Assembly (NCBI GenBank): GCA_947177125.1
Contig: CAMWTH010000003.1
Location: 1 to 44,208 of the forward strand
Direction: 5' to 3'
From: an uncultured Mycoplasma sp.
GTDB taxonomy: Bacteria; Bacillota_I; Bacilli_A; Mycoplasmatales; Mycoplasmoidaceae
Length of the DNA: 44,208 nt
This document shows, piece after piece, positions 29,957-39,760 of this stretch; position 1 is the stretch's first letter, and the number at the start of each line of letters is the position of its first letter. The notes beneath the pieces are model-generated. The model searched no databases. It was not told the origin of the DNA and was given only the letters and a program-made list of their open reading frames with translations. A program made the position numbers and the translations under genes.

Positions 29957-30424
29957 TTAAATCTCCCTAATGTAACATATACTTCCTTTTATATCTATTA
30001 TTTTAACTGTTGTATTCAAATTAATTATAGTTTGTTCATCAATTGGTAAAACTAAATATGTTTTGTCATCAATTTTTATTTCACCAAAAACATTTTTACC
30101 ATTATAGTTACTAGTACTTTTTGTTAAAACTGTGACTGTATCTTTAAGTTTGTCTAAATAATCAGTTTTGTTTTTATTAATTCTTTTTATTTTTAAAACT
30201 TTAAACATAATAAAGTATATAAAAATTCATAAAATAACAGCAACAGCAATTTCAACTATTGGTAGTCATCATTGAAATTGAACAAATCCAGCAATGAATG
30301 CACTTGGAATTAAAGAAATAATGGTTGTAATTCCAAAAGCTGCTGGCATTGCTATTTCAACAATTAATGACACAAGCATAGCAAAAAGAATTATACCTAA
30401 GCTTACTCAGTTACCAATTTCCAT
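29957..30424 (-). CDS. NfeD-family membrane protein
   Basis: This 155-aa protein extends the 83-aa ORF of the track upstream through TGA codons (WW in QFQWWLP, ILWIF). It is a short NfeD form without the N-terminal ClpP-like protease domain. It has membrane segments at about 7-27, 30-50 and 57-75, then a C-terminal OB-fold domain (DTVTVLTKSTSNYNGKNVFG ... YLVLP). NfeD OB domains bind the partner stomatin-like protein. Its stop codon abuts the SPFH ATG (TAAATG), and an AGGGGAT site precedes its own start. The pair is probably translationally coupled. Confidence 0.85.
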
Positions 30425-30518
30425 ATTTATCCCCTAATAAATAAATTTGAATCATTTTATAAATATACAATTTTATTTTAATAAGAGTTTTGTCATCTGG
30501 TTTTTTATTTTTGATTTT

Positions 30519-31343
30519 TTATCAATTATCTAAAAAATAAATATCATAATTCATTTCTTTTTTATTTTTTTCGTGCATTTTTGTGAAAACTTCTTTTTCT
30601 TTTTTTAAGACAAAAAATTTTTTATCTAAGTCTATATAAGAACTAATTGATGTTTCGTATGGTAAATATGAAACAAGTTTAATAAAATCTTTTAAATCTA
30701 AATATGCATATTTTTCAATTTCTTTCTTTTCAGGTGAATAAATTAAATATGATTTATTAGACATTAATATTTCATATCCATCTGCTAAATAAAGTTTTAA
30801 ATGTTTTTTATTTTCTTTTTCAGTTTTATAAATAAAATTATTTATGTTTTGTGATTTTAAAAAATTAATGTTTATTTTATTAATTGTTTCAAAATTAATT
30901 TTTTCACTTTTGTTATCAGTTTTTAAAAATTGGTCTTTTCTTAAAATTCATTTTGTTATTTTAGTAACTGGTATAAAATCAAAGTTCTTATAAATATTTC
31001 AATCATGTGCTTGAATAAAAAATAAATTATCATAGTCATCTAAGTCATTGATAAAAAGTTTTAAATATTTTGACATAATTCCTTGTTTTTGATATTTTTT
31101 ATCAACAGCTACTGCAAATATTAAATAGCCTTGTTTTTTTTGATTATTAATGTAAATTCTTTTTGGAATAAAAAAAGTTATCATGACTAGTCTATCTTGA
31201 TCTTTAACACCAAAAAAGATTGCATTTTTTATATAGTTTGAAAATAGTGCTTCAGTATAATTTTCACTATCATTAAATGCTTTTTTATATAGATTTATTA
31301 CTTCATTAATTTCAATGCCTTTTAAGTCTTTGATTATTTCCAT
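30519..31343 (-). CDS. GNAT-family N-acetyltransferase with C-terminal extra domain
   Basis: This 274-aa protein joins ORFs 31343-30999 and 30764-30522 and ends one codon after a TGA(Trp). The N-terminal 130 residues are a GNAT domain. AVAVDKKYQKQGIMSKYLKL (about 76-95) is motif A, which binds the acetyl-CoA pyrophosphate, and FFIQAHDWNIYKNFDF fits motif B. Residues 150-274 form a second alpha/beta domain rich in Lys/Tyr. GNAT plus a C-terminal SCP2-like domain is the Eis arrangement, but the match is weak and the protein is shorter than Eis. Substrate unknown. The gene is divergent from the GH32-ROK gene. Confidence 0.75.
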
Positions 31344-31507
31344 ATTAAAAAATTTTAATATAATGTCTAAACTTTATTTTATTTTTTTTCTTTATATTGT
31401 TCTTTAAATACTTAAAACAATAAATTAAATACTTATAATACACAACTCATATTAATGAAATTCAAATTAAATAATGTCTAAAGTTTTTATTTTTATTATT
31501 TTAAGAT

Positions 31508-31535
31508 TTGATAAAGTAGAATTAATAAATATAGT
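31508..31535 (+). promoter_or_regulatory. Promoter of the GH32-ROK fusion gene
   Basis: TTGATA and TATAGT are spaced by 16 nt, about 38 nt before the ATG at 31573. Nothing else is visible in 31344-31507; the GNAT gene promoter on the minus strand is not clear. Confidence 0.5.
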
Positions 31536-31572
31536 AGTATTCATTAACAGTAAAAATTAAAATGGAATAAAA

Positions 31573-33807
31573 ATGGCAAAAGATAATGCAAAATTAGATA
31601 AAAATTTTTCAATTTGAATAAATGATAAAGATGAAATAAACAATTATAAACCTGAATATCACTTTTATCCAAACAGGGGAATTTTAACGAATCCAAATTC
31701 ATTATTTTTTCATAATGATGTTTTGTTTTGCTTTTTTCAGCACATACCTTTAAATAAAACTAATTATTCTAATGTTTATTCTTTAGTCAAAACTAGTGAT
31801 TTATCTAATTACAATTATCATTTAATGGCTAATAAACCTGATTATTCTTTTGAAAAGGATGGAGTTTTTCCTGGTTCAGTTTTATTAAAAAACGGAATAA
31901 TGCATGGTTTACACATCGGTAAAGAAAAATTAGAAAATAAAGTGGTAACAACAGTTGTTAAAAGTGAATTTGATTTAGATTTAAATGAATTTATTAGTAA
32001 AGAAAAAATTTTAAATAATTTAAAATTTGAAAATTATTATTCTAATTTTGTTTCACCTTATCTTTTTGAATATGAAAATGATTTTTATTTTTTAATTGGA
32101 TGTAAAAAAGATGATGGAACTGGATCAGTTTTATTATTCAGTTTAGATAAAAAATTATCTAATCCTAAATTGATTAAAGAAATTTTATTGAGTCAAAGTT
32201 TTTCTGAAATTAAAAATATTAGTTTTATGTTTTTAGAAAAAAGCAAAATTGGTTATCTTTTTTATTCAGCTAAATACAATAAAGAAATTATTGATTCAAA
32301 AAAAGATATTAACCCTACTGTTTGTTGATATTCAAAAATAGATTTAGATGACTTATTTGATATTAATGAGGTTGAATATCAAATTTATAATAGTCAAATA
32401 ATTGATTATGGACCAGATTTTAATTCACCTTATTTGTTTAAAAAAGATACTAAATATTTTTTAGTAGGTCTTGTAGGATCTTTAGAAAATCAAAACTATC
32501 GTGAAAAAAAATTTGAATGAATGAACATTGTTTCTTCAATTAAAGAAGTTCAAGTTGATAGTGATGAAAATTTAATTTTTAATGAATTGAAAAATTATAA
32601 ATATCTTTTTGAAAATTCAGAAAATAAATTTGTTAAACATTTTACTTTTGAAATGATTGATAATGAATCTGTTGAAATTTATGATCAAGATAAAAAACTT
32701 TTATCAATCGATGTGGAAAAGACAGATATTTTAATTAAATCATTTAATGACAACGATTTTCACCAATTTAAAAATGATGTAAAAATAAATGGTATTTTTA
32801 AAAACATTGTTGAAATTTTTATTGATAACTCCATTGTTGAAATAAAAATAAATAATAAAGTTTGATACACTTCAAGAATCTATTTTGATAAAAAGATATC
32901 TTTAAAATACAGTAAATCGCTTACTAATTATGAAAACAAATACATTTTTTATGATGTTGATCCATTTTTTATTAATTGGTTTGTTATGACAGATAAATTT
33001 GTTGTAATTAAAAAAGGGAAAATTCCAATAAGTGTAAGTAAAAAAAATCTTCAATTAGATATAGTTAAATTAATAGGTGAACACATTAGCTTAACTAAAG
33101 AAAAATTAGAAAATGTGATTGGTGCTGGAGTTACTATTAGTGATTTATTAAATTCTTTTGAATTTAAAAATAATGGAATTAATAGTGGTGTCTTTTTTGA
33201 AAATTTTAATTTTGAAAATGAACTTTCTTTATATTCAAATTTACCAGTAATAGTTGAAAGCAAAATTAACTATTTATCAATAGGTCTACAATCAAAAGGA
33301 AGTTTAATCAATAATAATACTGCTGTTGTTTTGGACTTAGATAATTATATTCAAGGCTGCGTTTTACTAAATAGATTAATTTATCAACCAAGTAAAAAAG
33401 TTAAAATTGATATAGGATCAATGGATGTTTTAAACAAAAATTTTGGTACTTGATTTTGTTTACAAGGTCTTTCAAAAAAAGTTTTTGAAGATCAAAAATT
33501 AAAAATGAATCCAGATATAATACTAAAAAATATCGATAATAAATTTGATAATCAAATAGCTTATTGATATCAAGGGTTGACAAGAGGAATTGTAAATATT
33601 ATAGCTATGTACAATCCTGAAAAGATTGTTATTAATTCATCATTGAATGACATTGGTTTAATTGACATTAATTTAATTAAAAAAATAAAAGATAAGATTT
33701 TATCTAATTGCTATTTAGAAACAAAAACAGAATTAGACTTAGTTACTAATTCTTATTTGTTTATTTGACAAGGTTTTGTTGAATTTTTAACAAGTAGCAA
33801 AAAGTAA
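31573..33807 (+). CDS. GH32 sucrase-like and ROK kinase-like fusion, both halves degenerate
   Basis: One continuous 744-aa frame (TGA = Trp) contains ORFs 31723, 32521, 32986 and 33577. Residues 25-440 are GH32-like: HFYPNRGILTNPNSLFF (WMNDPNG region), EKDGVFPGSVLL, YGPDFNSPYLF and the beta-sandwich signature IVEIFIDNSIVEIKINNKVW, YTSRIYF. The nucleophile Asp of NDPN is Asn40 and the RDP motif reads VSP. Residues about 455-744 follow the ROK pattern: GAGVTISDLL, SNLPVIVESKINYLSIG, IQGCVLLNRLIYQPS, GIVNIIAMYNPEKIVINSSL. DxGGT, ENDxN and the CxCGxxGC zinc motif are lost. Sucrose-6-phosphate hydrolase and ROK fructokinase are pathway partners, so this looks like a fused and retooled pair. Not secreted: no signal peptide. 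Confidence 0.78.
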
Positions 33808-33824
33808 AATTATTTTTTACTTTT
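33800..33824. terminator. Bidirectional terminator between the fusion gene and plsY
   Basis: AAAAGTAAAA pairs with TTTTACTTTT around a TTATT loop, overlapping both stop codons of these convergent genes. Confidence 0.65.
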
Positions 33825-34640
33825 AAAAATATTTAATTTAATTTTGTTTTCACTATTTTTATATAATCTAACAATATTTTCTTTGTGTCGATAAACAATT
33901 AAGTTTGCAACTAAAAATTCTAAAATAAAAATAACAATAATGTACCAAAACTTTGTACCATCATAATAATTAAAAATTTGTGATACTGCAAAAGGATTGT
34001 TAAATGATGGAAAATTATCAATGACATTTGCTCCTGCTGTATCAACAATATAAAAATAATCTAAATGTGGAATTAAAACTCATAGTGGTAAAAGTGATGA
34101 TGTAATAATCGATGCTAATGAAACATATCTAGATAAAATACAAATTGTTCAAAAAATAATAAAACAAATGAAAAAGAATCATGGACTTATAGCTGCTGCA
34201 AATCCTGCTGCACTTGATACGCCTTTTCCTCCAGAATATTTTTTTGCTATTTGAAAATCAAATTTAAACTTAAACAAAACATAGAAATATGAAATTGGAA
34301 AACAGTGACCTATGATTGCACTAAATCCACCTAAATAAACAATTACACCTGAATTTGAATAATCTGTTTCACTACCTATTGAATTTTTTAAATATTTATA
34401 AATTACTAAACACAAAAATGTGGCAATTCAAGATTTAAAAAAATCTAAAATCATTACAGTACCACCAGAAATTTTACCTAAATTTCTTGTTACATTTGTT
34501 GCTCCAACATTTCCAGATCCTAAGTTTCTTATATTGATTCCTTGAATTTTAGAAATAATCAATCCAAACAATATACTTCCTATTAAATATCCTATTAATA
34601 AAAATAGAATGCAAATTCCAATTAAATTACCTATGTTCAT
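33810..34640 (-). CDS. plsY: Acyl-phosphate:glycerol-3-phosphate acyltransferase
   Basis: This 276-aa integral membrane enzyme makes lysophosphatidate, the first step of phospholipid synthesis. [11 protein letters not shown] and [18 protein letters not shown] form the first PlsY motif. GHCFPI and [18 protein letters not shown] form the second. At least five hydrophobic segments are present. It is longer than typical PlsY (about 200 aa) because a basic/aromatic stretch of about 19 residues ([18 protein letters not shown]) separates GHCFP from GGKG, and there is a large loop near [15 protein letters not shown]. Two ORF-track pieces join through TGA. AAGAGAT precedes the start. Confidence 0.92.
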
Positions 34641-34710
34641 ATCTCTTACACTTAATTAAAAAAATTAATTTAATTTTATTGTATTATTTTAAATATATTT
34701 GGGTAAATAT

Positions 34711-35337
34711 ATGAATAAAGTTTTTTTAATATTCAATAATGTTTGTGCTGCAGCAATTTCTATTTTTGGAATTGTAACGATTGGAACAACTATAAATTTA
34801 TATAATAATTACAATTTAGCTAAAGATGAATATGATTTTTATCATTCATATAACCAATCAAATAACAAAGATTTGATTAAAGAAGATTTAGAAAATCTGA
34901 TTAATTTAAAATATAAAAATGTTTCTGATAACACATACTATTTATCATTGAATGAAATTACAGAAAAAACTCAAAATACTTTAAAAGATTTTTTAAATTT
35001 TTTAAAAAACAAAGAAAATCTTAATTCAATTATTTTTAATAAAAATATAAATAATGAAATTCAAAATAATATTAATTCTGATAATTCTGAATTTTATGTA
35101 TCTTTAGATTCTTTTAAACAAAAAATTAATTCTTTAAAAGACAAAGAAAATGATTTTTACAATCAGTGTTTAAGGTTCAGTTCTACTGTAACAAAAAATT
35201 ATTATTATGATGCAACTCCAGAAAATGTTAGTTTCATTGCTGGTTTGTGCTTGTTGTTAGTAGGAATTGTTTGATGGATTATTTATTGATCAATTTTTGT
35301 TTTCAAAAAAATAAAAGGACAGAAAAATAAAAAATAA
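34711..35337 (+). CDS. Two-TM membrane protein of unknown function
   Basis: This 208-aa protein starts at ATG 34711; the ORF-track TTG start at 34699 is not needed. An N-terminal hydrophobic segment (VFLIFNNVCAAAISIFGIVT) and a C-terminal one (VSFIAGLCLLLVGIVWWIIYWSIF) flank an Asn/Lys/Glu-rich region of about 150 residues that looks helical and coiled-coil. A basic tail (KKIKGQKNKK) ends it. The middle is probably extracellular, both ends in the membrane. No family recognised. It is divergent from plsY, with a short shared AT-rich promoter region. Confidence 0.7.
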
Positions 35338-35361
35338 GCTTTAAATGCTTATTTTTTATTT
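35325..35361. terminator. Terminator after the two-TM gene
   Basis: AAATAAAAAATAAGC pairs perfectly with GCTTATTTTTTATTT. The stem includes the stop codon. It is convergent with rpmB and can serve both strands. Confidence 0.75.
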
Positions 35362-35388
35362 GAAAAAATTAAGGTAAACTTTTTTGAT

Positions 35389-35631
35389 TTATTTACTATT
35401 GCCATACACCTTTGCAGGTTTTGCATAATCAATTTTAACAACTTTATTGTTTTTCTTTAAAGTTCTTAAAGTTCTAGCTGAAACCTTAACTTCTACAATT
35501 TTGTTATCTTTATCATAAATTTTAACTTTTTGTAAGTTTAAGTCTCATGTTCTACGACTGTGGTTCATTGCATGAGAACGTGTGTTTCCAGTCATTGCTT
35601 TTTTCTTTGTTATTTGGTCTACTTTTGCCAT
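35389..35631 (-). CDS. rpmB: Ribosomal protein L28
   Basis: This 80-aa large-subunit protein is missing from the ORF track because of a TGA(Trp) in [49 protein letters not shown] and [13 protein letters not shown] match L28. It lacks the CxxC pairs found in zinc-type L28. It is alone on the minus strand between the two-TM gene and asnS. Confidence 0.93.
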
Positions 35632-35825
35632 TTTTTAATTCCTATTTGTTCCCTTAATTTTAATTAGTAATAAAAAACTACAGATTACATTATATAATAT
35701 CTAATGATTTTTTATATACTTTTGTTTAATAATTTCTGATATCTTTGTATATCATTATATTTATATACATAAGCAAATATTAAAATAAAAAAATCAATTA
35801 AGACAATTTTAAGGAATACAGTTTT
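35632..35825. promoter_or_regulatory. Divergent promoter region of rpmB and asnS
   Basis: The region contains ATTATATAAT at about 35689-35698, which gives TATAAT hexamers on both strands. A second AT-rich -10-like element (TATATT near 35755) is nearer asnS. AAGGAATA is the asnS ribosome site. No clear -35 boxes are visible. Confidence 0.35.
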
Positions 35826-37187
35826 ATGGAAACAGTAGCAGTTAGAGATATATTTAAAGATTTTCAACTTTTTAAAAGTGTTAAATTAATGGGTTGAGTT
35901 AGATCTAATAGAGATAATGGTTCAATTGGTTTTATTTCTTTCACTGATGGCAGTAGCATTCACTCAGTTCAATTAGTTTATAAAAGCGGGGAAACTACAA
36001 ATTTTGATGAAGCTAAAATAACTAGAACTGGAAGTGCTATTTTAATTGAAGGTGAAGTAGTTGAATCTAAGCAACCAGGACAAAACTTTGAAATAAAAGT
36101 TACTAATTTTATTTTGTTAAAACAAGCAGATGAAGATTATCCTCTTCAAAAGAAAGAACATGGGAATGAATTTTTAAGATCAATTGCTCATCTTAGAGAA
36201 AGAACTAATAAGTATGGAACAATTATGAGATTAAGAAGTGAATTGGCTTTTGCAGTTCATAATTTCTTTCATCAAAATAATTTTGTTTGACTAAGTTCTC
36301 CAATAATAACTTCAAATGATGCAGAAGGTGCAGGAGAGAATTTTGTTGTTGATTCCAAGTCAGTAAAAAATTTTTTTAATAGAAGTGCAAATTTAACAGT
36401 TTCTGGACAAATGCATGCTGAAGCTTATGCTCTAGCATATAAAAGAGTTTATACTTTTGGTCCAACATTCCGTGCTGAAAAATCAAATACTAATAGACAT
36501 ATCTCAGAATTTTGAATGATAGAACCAGAAGTGGCTTTTTGTAATTTGGAGCAATTAATGTTTTTAATTGAAGAATTCATTAAATACTTAATTCGTTTTA
36601 CTTTAAAAAATTGCAAAGATGAGATGAGTTTTTTAAATAAATTATCAAATAACACTTTATCTGAAAAATTATTAAGTGTTATTCAAGAACCATTTGAAAA
36701 AATAACTTATAAAAAAGCAATTGCTATTTTAAAAACTGATATTGCAAATAATAAAGTTAAGTTTGAAAATAATAGTATTTTCTTTGGTATGGACTTAAAC
36801 AGTGAACATGAAAAATACTTATGTCAAAAAGTATTTAATAAACCTTTATTTATTTATGACTATCCAGCAGATATAAAAGCATTTTATATGAAAATGAATG
36901 GTGATGGAACAACTGTTGCAGCATGTGATTTACTTGTACCAGGAATTGGAGAAATTGTTGGTGGAAGTGAAAGAGAAAATGATTTCAATAAATTATTGAA
37001 AAAATGTGATAAATTGCGTATGAACACAAAAGATATCCAATGATACTTAGATTTAAGAAAATATGGATATTATAAATCAGCTGGTTTTGGGCTAGGGTTT
37101 GAAAGATTTTTGATGTATATAACTGATAGTGAAAATGTTAAAGATGTAGTTCCTTTTCCAAGAGCTTATGGTTCACTAGATTTCTAA
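35826..37187 (+). CDS. asnS: Asparaginyl-tRNA synthetase
   Basis: This 453-aa class IIb synthetase has an N-terminal OB anticodon-binding fold ([20 protein letters not shown]) and then the catalytic domain. Motif 2 is in [20 protein letters not shown] at about 210, followed by WMIEPEVAF. Motif 3 is [16 protein letters not shown] near the C-terminus. [18 protein letters not shown] and the ending [13 protein letters not shown] are typical of AsnRS rather than AspRS. There are several TGA(Trp) codons. It is first in a likely asnS-pgsA-serS operon; pgsA follows after 19 nt. Confidence 0.95.
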
Positions 37188-37206
37188 GAATTTTTATAGG
37201 TAGATT

Positions 37207-37848
37207 ATGAACTTTAAAAATAAACTTCACTTACTTCCAAACATTTTGTCAATTTCAAGAATTTTTTTAACAATAATTGTTGTTATTTTAATGTTTGTTG
37301 AATCTAGTGAAGTTTATTCTTTTGTTTCACTTAATTTAAATACAAATGTTAGTGTAACTTTTTTGTTAGCAGGAATTTTGTTTATAATTGCTTGTTTTAC
37401 TGATTTTTTGGATGGTTTTTTAGCAAGAAAATATCATTGAATTAGTGATTTTGGGAAAATTTGGGATTCAATTAGTGACAAAGTTTTAACTAATTTAGTT
37501 TATATAAGTTTAGCAATTTTAGGTTTTATCCCTTTTTATTTTGTTTTGATTATGATTTTTAGGGATTTTGTTATTGATGGATACAGATCATTTTCTGCAA
37601 AAAATGGGATAGTTGTACCAGCAAATTTTTTTGGAAAAATAAAGTTTGTTTTGCAAATTATTTCAATTATTATTATTTTCTTTGTTTTTAACTTCAAAGG
37701 TTATTACCAAACAAATAATGTTTCATATTACTTTGTTCAAAATTTATTTGTGATAATTTCATCAGTGGTTTCATTAGCATCAGGAATGATATATATAATT
37801 AACATTCAAAAAAAACTAAAAGAAATTAAATTGCAAAATAACAAATAG
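37207..37848 (+). CDS. pgsA: CDP-diacylglycerol-glycerol-3-phosphate 3-phosphatidyltransferase
   Basis: This 213-aa membrane enzyme makes phosphatidylglycerol phosphate. The CDP-alcohol phosphotransferase motif DGx2ARx8Gx3Dx3D is complete: LDGFLARKYHWISDFGKIWD then SISDK, with one TGA-coded Trp inside it. LPNILSISRIFLTIIVVILM is the usual N-terminal helix, and four or five further hydrophobic segments follow. Length and motif fit PgsA. The gene lies between asnS and serS with gaps of 19 and 9 nt. Confidence 0.93.
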
Positions 37849-37857
37849 GATTAATTT

Positions 37858-39129
37858 ATGATAGATAAAAATATTATTAAAAATAATATCAGTATTTTAG
37901 AAAAAGCTTTAAAAGATAGATTAAGTAAAATTGACTTATCTGAATTAAAAAAACTACTTACTAAACAAAGTAGTCTTTTGTCAAATGTAGAAAAGTACAA
38001 TCAGAAAAGAAATGAAATTTCTAAAAAAATAGGCTTTTTTTTAAAAGATAAAAAAAATGCAGAAGCAGATTCATTAAAAAAAGAAATGGAAAATTTAAAG
38101 AAAGATGTTGAAAAATTTAATAAAGATTTAACAGATGTTGATAGTAAATTAAATGATATTTTATTAACAATTCCTAACATTCCTCATGAATCTGTTCCTG
38201 TTGGTAAATCTGAAGATGATAATGTTGAAATTAAAAAATGAGGGCATCCTACTAAATTTAATTTTATACCTAAACCTCATTGAGATTTAATTACTAAATT
38301 AGATATTGGTGATTTTGAAAGAGCTGCTAAAATTACAGGTCAAAGATTTTTTATTTATAAGGGTCTTGGTAGCAAATTGATGCGTGCTTTGCAATCTTTT
38401 ACTTTGGACATGCATGAAAAACAAGGGTATTTAGAATTTGGTCTTCCAGTAATTGTTAATCAAAATTCTCTTTTTGGTACAGGGCAATTACCAAAATTTA
38501 AAGAAGATTTATTTGCTTTAGAAAATACAAATTATTTTTTGTCACCAACTTTAGAAGTTCAATTAACAAATTATTATCGTAATGAAATTTTAGATGAAAA
38601 AATTCTTCCAGTAAAATTTACAGCAAGTTCAATAAACTTTAGAAGTGAAGCAGGTTCTGCAGGGAAAGATACTAGAGGAATAGTTAGACAGCATCAATTT
38701 AATAAAACTGAAATGGTAAATTTAGTTCATCCTAAAAAATCTTATGAAGCATTAGAAGCTATGACTTTACAAGCTGAGTCAATTTTAGAAGCTTTAAATT
38801 TACCATATCGACGAATTGTGTTATGTACTGGGGATATGGGGTTTAGTGCAACTAAAACTTATGATATTGAAGTTTGGTTACCATCATATAACAATTATAA
38901 AGAAATATCTTCATGTTCTAATTGTTGTGATTTTCAAACTAGAAGATTAATGATTAGATTTAAAAATAAAGAAACAAATAAAAATGAATTGGTTCATTCA
39001 TTAAATGGAACTGGACTAGCACTTGATAGATTATTTGCAGCTGTCATTGAAAATTATCAAAATGAGGATGGATCAATAACTGTTCCAAAAGTACTTGAAA
39101 AATATTTAGGTGTAAATAAAATAAAATAA
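37858..39129 (+). CDS. serS: Seryl-tRNA synthetase
   Basis: This 423-aa class IIa synthetase has an N-terminal coiled-coil arm (about residues 1-105: [20 protein letters not shown] ... [15 protein letters not shown]) that binds the long variable arm of tRNA-Ser. It is followed by [12 protein letters not shown]. In the catalytic core, motif 2 is [20 protein letters not shown] and motif 3 is [20 protein letters not shown]. The substrate region [17 protein letters not shown] has Leu where the family has Thr-Ser/Ala (PTSEVPLTN), a mild divergence. Last gene of the operon. Confidence 0.96.
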
Positions 39130-39201
39130 ATTTATATCTAATATACAAAATTTTATTATATATTATTTTTTATGATTTTATTTTCTTTTTTAATTTTTAG
39201 A

Positions 39202-39231
39202 TTGAAAAAAAATATTCTTTTAAGATATAAT
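39202..39231 (+). promoter_or_regulatory. Promoter candidate for an unannotated transcript
   Basis: TTGAAA and TATAAT are spaced by 18 nt. The predicted start is near 39239, at GTGG, with no coding gene downstream on this strand for over 500 nt. Confidence 0.5.
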
Positions 39232-39357
39232 TATTAATGTGGTATGTCTCCACCATAAAAAAAGACTAAACTTTTTAAATTTATAAATATTATTTTTAAT
39301 AGGTAATTTTAGTTTTGCCAAATATACTTTTACAATAATACCTGTTTTAGTCTCCAT
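39220..39357 (-). CDS. Possible 45-aa peptide or gene remnant
   Basis: The frame METKTGIIVKVYLAKLKLPI ... FSLFLWWRHTTLIIIS ends at TAA 39222. The frame continues upstream through a TAA into TFRKRYSTQHNNEL, so it may be the end of a decayed longer gene. AAAA but no clear Shine-Dalgarno precedes the ATG. Its two Trp codons are TGG. Confidence 0.25.
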   Translation of the reverse strand: METKTGIIVKVYLAKLKLPIKNNIYKFKKFSLFLWWRHTTLIIIS

Positions 39358-39697
39358 TTTTTACAGTTCATTATTGTGTTGAGTAGAATATCTCTTTCTA
39401 AAAGTTATTAAATTATCTTCTGACTCCTTTCTATTGATAATTAATTCTTATTTTTTCTTTCATATATCCTCCTTTTATTTTTTTTTGAAAAAAGGCTTGA
39501 TATTTTCATTTTTTTGTTCCTTTGTTATTTTTTATATTTTTATCTTTGATTTTTTAATCTGAAGAATTTATTTATTGCATTTTTTAATTTGTTTGTTCTG
39601 TTTGTGGTTTATCTCCTTTCTGTGCTTAAAACTAGAGTTATTAATATAAATTGAAAAGTTTCATAATGAACACTTAGTGCTGCTAGGTGTTTTTTTC
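39239..39697 (+). ncRNA. Candidate non-coding RNA, about 460 nt
   Basis: It starts at the predicted promoter and ends at an intrinsic terminator. Pairings visible near the 5' end: GTGG(39239)/CCAC(39250), AGACTAAA(39263)/TTTAGTCT(39346-39353), and nested inside it AGGTA(39301)/TACCT(39339). Not tmRNA, SRP RNA or RNase P by any motif I can see. The 3' half is T-rich and unstructured, so the true transcript may be shorter. Confidence 0.3.
39669..39697 (+). terminator. Intrinsic terminator with no annotated upstream gene
   Basis: The perfect 9-bp stem AACACTTAG / CTAGGTGTT has a TGCTG loop and T7. It is 540 nt after serS, so it implies a separate plus-strand transcript. Confidence 0.75.
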
Positions 39698-39760
39698 TTG
39701 TCTTTTTTTACAAAATATATATAAAATATTTAAGAATAAAATTTGGATTTTGTTATTTTC

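Larger units (their letters stand above)
39130..39760. other. 631-nt gene-poor region: candidate ncRNA on +, coding remnants on -
   Basis: There is no intact gene of normal size. The plus strand is T-rich, the opposite of every plus-strand gene here, which suggests former minus-strand coding. The minus strand carries four Shine-Dalgarno-like boxes (AAAGGAG near 39613, AAAGGAA near 39517, AAAGGAGG near 39468, AAAGGAG near 39423). It also has short ORFs: 39509-39441 (22 aa, MKISSLFSKKNKRRIYERKN), 39463-39431 (10 aa) and 39357-39220 (45 aa). The last is preceded in frame, across one stop, by protein-like sequence. On the plus strand a promoter at 39202 and a terminator at 39669 bracket a structured stretch. 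Confidence 0.5.

Noticed and set aside
39239-39256. tmRNA 3' end suggested by TCTCCACCA
   Set aside because: No T-arm GTTCGA, no acceptor partner and no tag ORF nearby.
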